A stretch of DNA of 9,201 nt from Anaerolineales bacterium UBA5069 (lineage in GTDB: Bacteria; Chloroflexota; Anaerolineae; Caldilineales; Caldilineaceae): contig DIAV01000033.1 of NCBI GenBank assembly GCA_002415895.1, positions 1 to 9,201 of the forward strand, written 5' to 3'. The notes beneath the pieces are model-generated. The model saw only the letters and a list, made by a program, of their open reading frames with translations, was not told the origin of the DNA and ran no database searches. A program made the position numbers and the translations under genes. Positions 5,855-9,201 of the stretch are shown here, in pieces. The first letter of the stretch is position 1; every line of letters begins with the position of its first letter.

Positions 5855-5874
5855 GCCGCAGCTTGTGCTGCGGC
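5855..5874. other. Perfect 8-bp hairpin in the DUF2079-cpsD gap
   Basis: GCCGCAGC (5855-5862) and GCTGCGGC (5867-5874) pair perfectly around a 4-base loop (ACAA on the - strand). It lies 12 bases past the DUF2079 stop codon and 37 bases before the CpsD-like start. No T-rich tract follows on either strand, so it is not a standard intrinsic terminator. It could protect the upstream mRNA end or modulate the downstream gene. Confidence 0.55.
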
Positions 5875-5886
5875 CACGCGCGTTGT

Positions 5887-8319
5887 TCAGGGTAGGCGCA
5901 GCCTGCCAATGTCGACAATATGGCCCGGCTGAACATTGCTGCCTGTGGCGGCAAGGTTCGCACCTGCCTGCCAATCATAGAGACCCACAATCACGGTGTA
6001 CTCGCCGGGCGGCAGGTTGACGGGCAGCGGGAGTGCATAGTTGCCGGCGATTGTCGCGTTCATGGGCCACGTTGTCATGGGCAGCGGGCCGAAGCCGTCG
6101 CGCGGCTGCGTGTCCAACTGCGTTACCTTCTCGCCCGCTGCGTTGAGAAGATGAATGAAGAGCGAGTAATCGAGCGGCGGCGCGGCCTCTATCTGCCACG
6201 CCAGCGCAACGGTGGCGGTTGTCGCGCCGCGCGCGACAGGCGCAATACTTGCCTGCAAAAGGCGAATGTTATCGCCAAAGCGCGCATCCAACGCCGCGCC
6301 TGCAACTGTGGTTTCCGGCATCGCCTGCCAGCCGCGGCGCGTGCGCTCAAAACTTCCCAGCCGCAACCAGCCGCCATCCACCACAGGGCGCAGCGGCGAC
6401 AGCGTGCGCACGGGCAGCAGCGCATTGTCGCTATCTGCCACAGCCACCTCCAGCGCAAAGCGCCCTTGCGGCAGCGCCCACGGCAGGCTCTGCACAAGCA
6501 CCGTCTCATCCGTGGGCCACTGTGTCACAGGATACCACAGGCTCGCAACGGGGGGATAGAACTGGCTGTCGAAAATGGGCGCGCCTGCCTCATCCATATA
6601 GCGCATGCTCACCGTGAGCGGCGTGGTGATGGGGGCGTCAGTTTGCCAGTAGAAGCGGGTGATCAACTCACCATGTGCGTCATCAAGCACGTCGTAGCCG
6701 AGCAGACGCAGATCAGTACCAAAGGTGGCCTGCTGGGCATTGCGTGGCGTCACATTGCCCGGCAGCCACGGTGTGTAGAAGGAGGGCGCAAAGCTGCCCG
6801 AATAGCTATCGCCACCTGTGGCGGAGAGCAGCAAGTAGCCGTTATCGGCAACTGCAACGCCCCAGCCCTCATCCAGCAGGCGGGTAATGGAGGCGCGCAA
6901 ATCGTTGGGGTGCTGCGGCCAGGCCGGCCCTGTTACATCCACAAAGACGGTGTCGGCCTGTGTGGCGTCGTCGGCGGTCAGCGTGGGGAAGACGAGGCTT
7001 GTGCGCCGCCCGCTTGTGTGCGGGTTGAGCTTGTCCTGTGCGGAGACAACCGCCGCAGGATCAAGCGCGGCAATGATCGGCGCGGCGGCGCGGTGGTGGT
7101 CGGTGATGGCGTAGAGGTTGAAGTGGGGCGCGCCGGGGAAATAGCCATAGAGGATCTGGGCAAGGGTGGCGCAAAAGAGCACCAGCGCCGCCACGGCCCA
7201 GGGCGCAGCGGTGCGCGCTGCATCGCCCATTGCGTCGCGCCGCAACCAACGCATGAGGCGCGCCGTGCCCATAACGGCGGCCAGCGCGATAAAGGGCGCA
7301 ATCGGCGCGGCGTACATCAGCCAATCCACCTGGTGCATGGGTGTGAAGTCGGCCAGCAAATTGAGCGCGAGCGAGGGCAGCGCCAGCAGCAGCACCTCGG
7401 GTGCCAGCAGCGCCACAAAGCCCACAGGCAGCAGCAACTGAAAGAGGTAGCCCAGGGCATTGGCCGCTTGCAACTGCGCCCACACCACGCCCGGCTGCGT
7501 GATCAGCGTTGCCACCATGGCGGCTGGGCCGCTGCCCAGATAATCGTAGCGCCCCCAGTGAATGTTGCCGCCAAAGTGGCCCTGAATGCCCAGCACCGCC
7601 ACCAGCGACCAGCCCAGCCCCAACGCCATGGTCGCAACGCCCACGCGTGTCAGCTTCTGCGCCAGCAGCGCATAGAGGCCCAGCATAAAGATGAGCAGCC
7701 CAATCTCCTCCTTGCAGAGCGCCGCCAGCAGCGCAAAGAGCGCATACCAGCCAATGCGTTTGGTGCGCAGGAAGTAGAAGGCCGCAATGAGGAACGTTGG
7801 CGCCAGCGTAACAGGGTGAAACTCATTCCAGTTGGCCGCCTGGATCGCGGGCATGGCCAGCCACGCCGCGCCAAAAAGCAGCGCCAGCCACGCCGAGCGC
7901 ACTTCGCGCATGGTCAAATAGTAGAGCGGCACAGCCCCCAGCGCGACGATCACCGCCTGCAGCACGAGCAGGAAAGGCGGCCCTGGCCACGCGCGATAGA
8001 GGGCCGCAAGCGCAAGGATGATTGGCTCTACATGCAGCGCCAGGCGCGAAATGGCCCCCGGCTGATTCGTTTGGCGGAACCAGTTGCCGTGGGCCGTGTT
8101 CCAGATGGCCTGGTTGAGGTTGCCCATGTCAAACGCGCGCGACTCAAACGCCGCATAGCGTGTGAGCGTGAGCCACGCGAAATAGAGGGCGTAGAGGAGC
8201 ACCGCGCTCCAGAGCAACAGGCGGGGCAGCCGGTGGGGCAGCGAGGCGCGGGAGATGAAGCGCCGGCGCGCCGTGGCGGTTTGTTCGGCAGGCGGGGCAG
8301 GTGGCGAGGTGGAGGTCAT
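5887..8319 (-). CDS. DUF2079 membrane protein (GT-C-like) with two C-terminal beta-sandwich domains
   Basis: Large polytopic protein of 810 residues resembling DUF2079, proposed to be GT-C-fold glycosyltransferases using lipid-linked sugars; the substrate is unknown. A Pro/Thr-rich cytoplasmic-type N-terminus (1-30) precedes the first helix (about 33-53). The first loop carries FDMGNLNQAIWNTAHG (63-78) and HVEPI (96-100), then come about eight to ten further hydrophobic helices to about 392, with NEFHP (165-169) and CKEE (202-205). These conserved acidic and His residues are the likely active site. A soluble region (about 410-500) is typical of the family. Two related predicted beta-sandwich segments follow (about 533-628 and 680-782), both beginning FGxxxRLL and ending LP..G.(F/Y)...V...D. 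The ATG at 8317-8319 lies 12 bases after the adapter's stop codon, without a strong ribosome-binding site, which suggests translational coupling. Part of the presumed polysaccharide operon. Confidence 0.9.
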   Translation of the reverse strand: MTSTSPPAPPAEQTATARRRFISRASLPHRLPRLLLWSAVLLYALYFAWLTLTRYAAFESRAFDMGNLNQAIWNTAHGNWFRQTNQPGAISRLALHVEPIILALAALYRAWPGPPFLLVLQAVIVALGAVPLYYLTMREVRSAWLALLFGAAWLAMPAIQAANWNEFHPVTLAPTFLIAAFYFLRTKRIGWYALFALLAALCKEEIGLLIFMLGLYALLAQKLTRVGVATMALGLGWSLVAVLGIQGHFGGNIHWGRYDYLGSGPAAMVATLITQPGVVWAQLQAANALGYLFQLLLPVGFVALLAPEVLLLALPSLALNLLADFTPMHQVDWLMYAAPIAPFIALAAVMGTARLMRWLRRDAMGDAARTAAPWAVAALVLFCATLAQILYGYFPGAPHFNLYAITDHHRAAAPIIAALDPAAVVSAQDKLNPHTSGRRTSLVFPTLTADDATQADTVFVDVTGPAWPQHPNDLRASITRLLDEGWGVAVADNGYLLLSATGGDSYSGSFAPSFYTPWLPGNVTPRNAQQATFGTDLRLLGYDVLDDAHGELITRFYWQTDAPITTPLTVSMRYMDEAGAPIFDSQFYPPVASLWYPVTQWPTDETVLVQSLPWALPQGRFALEVAVADSDNALLPVRTLSPLRPVVDGGWLRLGSFERTRRGWQAMPETTVAGAALDARFGDNIRLLQASIAPVARGATTATVALAWQIEAAPPLDYSLFIHLLNAAGEKVTQLDTQPRDGFGPLPMTTWPMNATIAGNYALPLPVNLPPGEYTVIVGLYDWQAGANLAATGSNVQPGHIVDIGRLRLP

Positions 8320-8331
8320 GCAGGGGCGCGG

Positions 8332-9051
8332 TCAGGCGGTGGAGGTTGTGCCGACACGCTGCGGCTGGGGTACGCTTTGCGTCGCGGCGCGTTTGACTGA
8401 AGAGGCGGGCACGGCTCCCAGCACGGGCACGCCCAGCGTGCGCTCCACAGCCGCGGGCGTGCGCAGATAGTCGGTCTCCATCCATGTGAGCGCAAAAACG
8501 AGCGCAACGCCCAGCAGCAGGCCAAGCATAGCCCCCGCGATGGCGTTGAGCAGTGGCTTGGGCTGAATCTGCGCGTAGGGAATGGCGCGGCTGCGAATCT
8601 TGACCTCAATGCGGTCGCTCTTGTCGAGCTGCGCGTAGTACTGCGTGCGCTCTTCAACAAACTCATCGGCCATAGTCAGCGCCATGAGTTTGGCCACCTC
8701 GGGATCGGCGTTGCGCGCCTCAATCTTGATGGTGAAGGTGCTGCTGTCCGGCTCGACCTGCAGGTTGCCCAGCAGATCGTAGGGATTCATGTCGAGTTGG
8801 GCGCGCTCGATGACGCGCTGTGCGTTTTCGGGCGTCTTGATGTTCTCGGCAAAGTTGCGCAGGAGATCCTTGGCCGTCATCCCCAGGCCCATGTCGGGGC
8901 GCGCGGGTACGGTGCTCACGAAGGCCGTGGCGCTGTAGAGATCCTTTTGCAGCAGGCTGACGCCCCATGCAGCAAGCGCCGTCAGCAGCGTTGCCGCCAC
9001 CAGAATCCATCCACGCCTGCGCACAATGCGCATGAGTTCCTGAATGTTCAT
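8332..9051 (-). CDS. Wzz/CpsC-type polysaccharide chain-length adapter
   Basis: Membrane protein of 239 residues in the polysaccharide co-polymerase family, which controls chain length and activates a partner BY-kinase. It has two membrane helices (about 15-34 and 168-190) flanking an extracytoplasmic domain. MNIQELMRIVRRRGWILVAA (1-20) is a typical start for the family. Before helix 2 lies the Pro-rich signature AIPYAQIQPKPLLNAIAG (156-173). The cytoplasmic tail DYLRTPAAVERTLGVPVLGA (194-213) matches the segment that docks the kinase in CpsC-like proteins. The length fits the Gram-positive-type CpsC, with a short periplasmic part, rather than long proteobacterial Wzc. The ATG at 9049-9051 is chosen: it matches family starts and has GGGGAG at 9062-9067, whereas an upstream TTG at 9069 would add six residues with no support. 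It is the first gene of the - strand series, followed after 12 bases by the DUF2079 gene. Confidence 0.9.
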   Translation of the reverse strand: MNIQELMRIVRRRGWILVAATLLTALAAWGVSLLQKDLYSATAFVSTVPARPDMGLGMTAKDLLRNFAENIKTPENAQRVIERAQLDMNPYDLLGNLQVEPDSSTFTIKIEARNADPEVAKLMALTMADEFVEERTQYYAQLDKSDRIEVKIRSRAIPYAQIQPKPLLNAIAGAMLGLLLGVALVFALTWMETDYLRTPAAVERTLGVPVLGAVPASSVKRAATQSVPQPQRVGTTSTA

Positions 9052-9201
9052 ACCCCGTTCACTCCCCAAGAAAGCACGCGCTGTGTGCGCGCATCAATGT
9101 GCTGCCATGCTAACAGAGGCGGCGGCATCGGGCGAATTGCACCGGCGCCTGAAGTCAAACCTCAACGGCAACAACGCCTCAACGCAAAGGCGGAAAGAAC
9201 G
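9052..9201. other. Non-coding stretch upstream of the adapter gene
   Basis: No convincing open frame is visible in these 150 bases. They hold the adapter's ribosome-binding site (9062-9067), the weak -10 candidate at 9107-9115 and an alternating GC-rich stretch (about 9073-9092). The right edge of the window cuts the region. Confidence 0.5.
9107..9115 (-). promoter_or_regulatory. Possible extended -10 promoter of the polysaccharide genes
   Basis: On the - strand TGTTAGCAT fits an extended -10 (TG, one base, TAGCAT; four of six to TATAAT) about 56 bases upstream of the adapter start codon. No good -35 hexamer lies at the usual distance. A promoter is expected here because this is the first gene of the series within the window, but the motif is weak and the gene upstream of the window edge is unseen. 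Confidence 0.22.

Noticed and set aside
5818..5877. 20-residue N-terminal extension of the CpsD-like protein
   Set aside because: The added residues are low in complexity, span the 8-bp hairpin and are unlike family N-termini. The downstream ATG has a plausible ribosome-binding site and the expected MSKLITLDDP-type start.
5920..8400. 826-codon open frame on the + strand opposite the DUF2079 gene
   Set aside because: It lies antisense to a recognisable membrane protein. Its translation is rich in Arg, His, Gln and Gly with no family features or membrane segments, as expected of a GC-rich antisense shadow.

Overview
The window is GC-rich bacterial DNA with densely packed genes. It holds the 3' part of a membrane pyrophosphatase gene on the + strand, facing a block of six genes that all lie on the - strand. 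The protein types suggest a member of the Chloroflexota, perhaps Anaerolineae or Caldilineae: a K+-independent H+-pyrophosphatase, a DUF2079-type membrane glycosyltransferase with beta-sandwich tails, and separate CpsC-like and CpsD-like proteins. This assignment is inferred from family resemblance only; no rRNA or other phylogenetic marker is present.

Layout. 1-1650 (+): hppA, cut off at its 5' end by the window edge. The first codons read G-D-C-A-G-M, an internal motif of the family, so the ATG at 16 is not the start. 1651-1958: a 308-base convergent intergenic region with a 12-unit GGYT tetranucleotide repeat, a strong intrinsic terminator for hppA, a cluster of DnaA-box-like TTATCC sequences, and a hairpin that may end the opposing transcript. 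1959-2846 (-): GNAT acetyltransferase with a second, degenerate N-terminal half. 2996-4036 (-): dTDP-glucose 4,6-dehydratase. 4161-4937 (-): unrecognised protein with a very Arg-rich C-terminus. 5170-5817 (-): CpsD/BY-kinase-like ATPase with a damaged P-loop. 5887-8319 (-): DUF2079 membrane protein. 8332-9051 (-): Wzz/CpsC chain-length adapter, with its presumed promoter region at the right-hand end.

Read in transcription order (right to left), the - strand runs: CpsC-like adapter, DUF2079 membrane protein, CpsD-like ATPase, unknown protein, dTDP-sugar dehydratase, acetyltransferase. The first three are closely spaced (12 and 69 bases) and look like an operon for export or assembly of a surface polysaccharide or glycan. 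RmlB would supply dTDP-4-keto-6-deoxyglucose. No flippase, polymerase or initiating sugar-phosphate transferase lies in the window, so the locus is either incomplete here or split in the genome.

The least expected structure is a pair of related non-coding elements at 2907-2993 and 5034-5167. They share a terminal motif (GGTGCATCCTgCAAgTA), a fixed 12-base spacer and a GTAGCGRCGGC hairpin core. Each begins exactly two bases after the stop codon of a - strand gene. They look like a dispersed MITE- or REPIN-like family with one single-hairpin copy and one double-hairpin copy.
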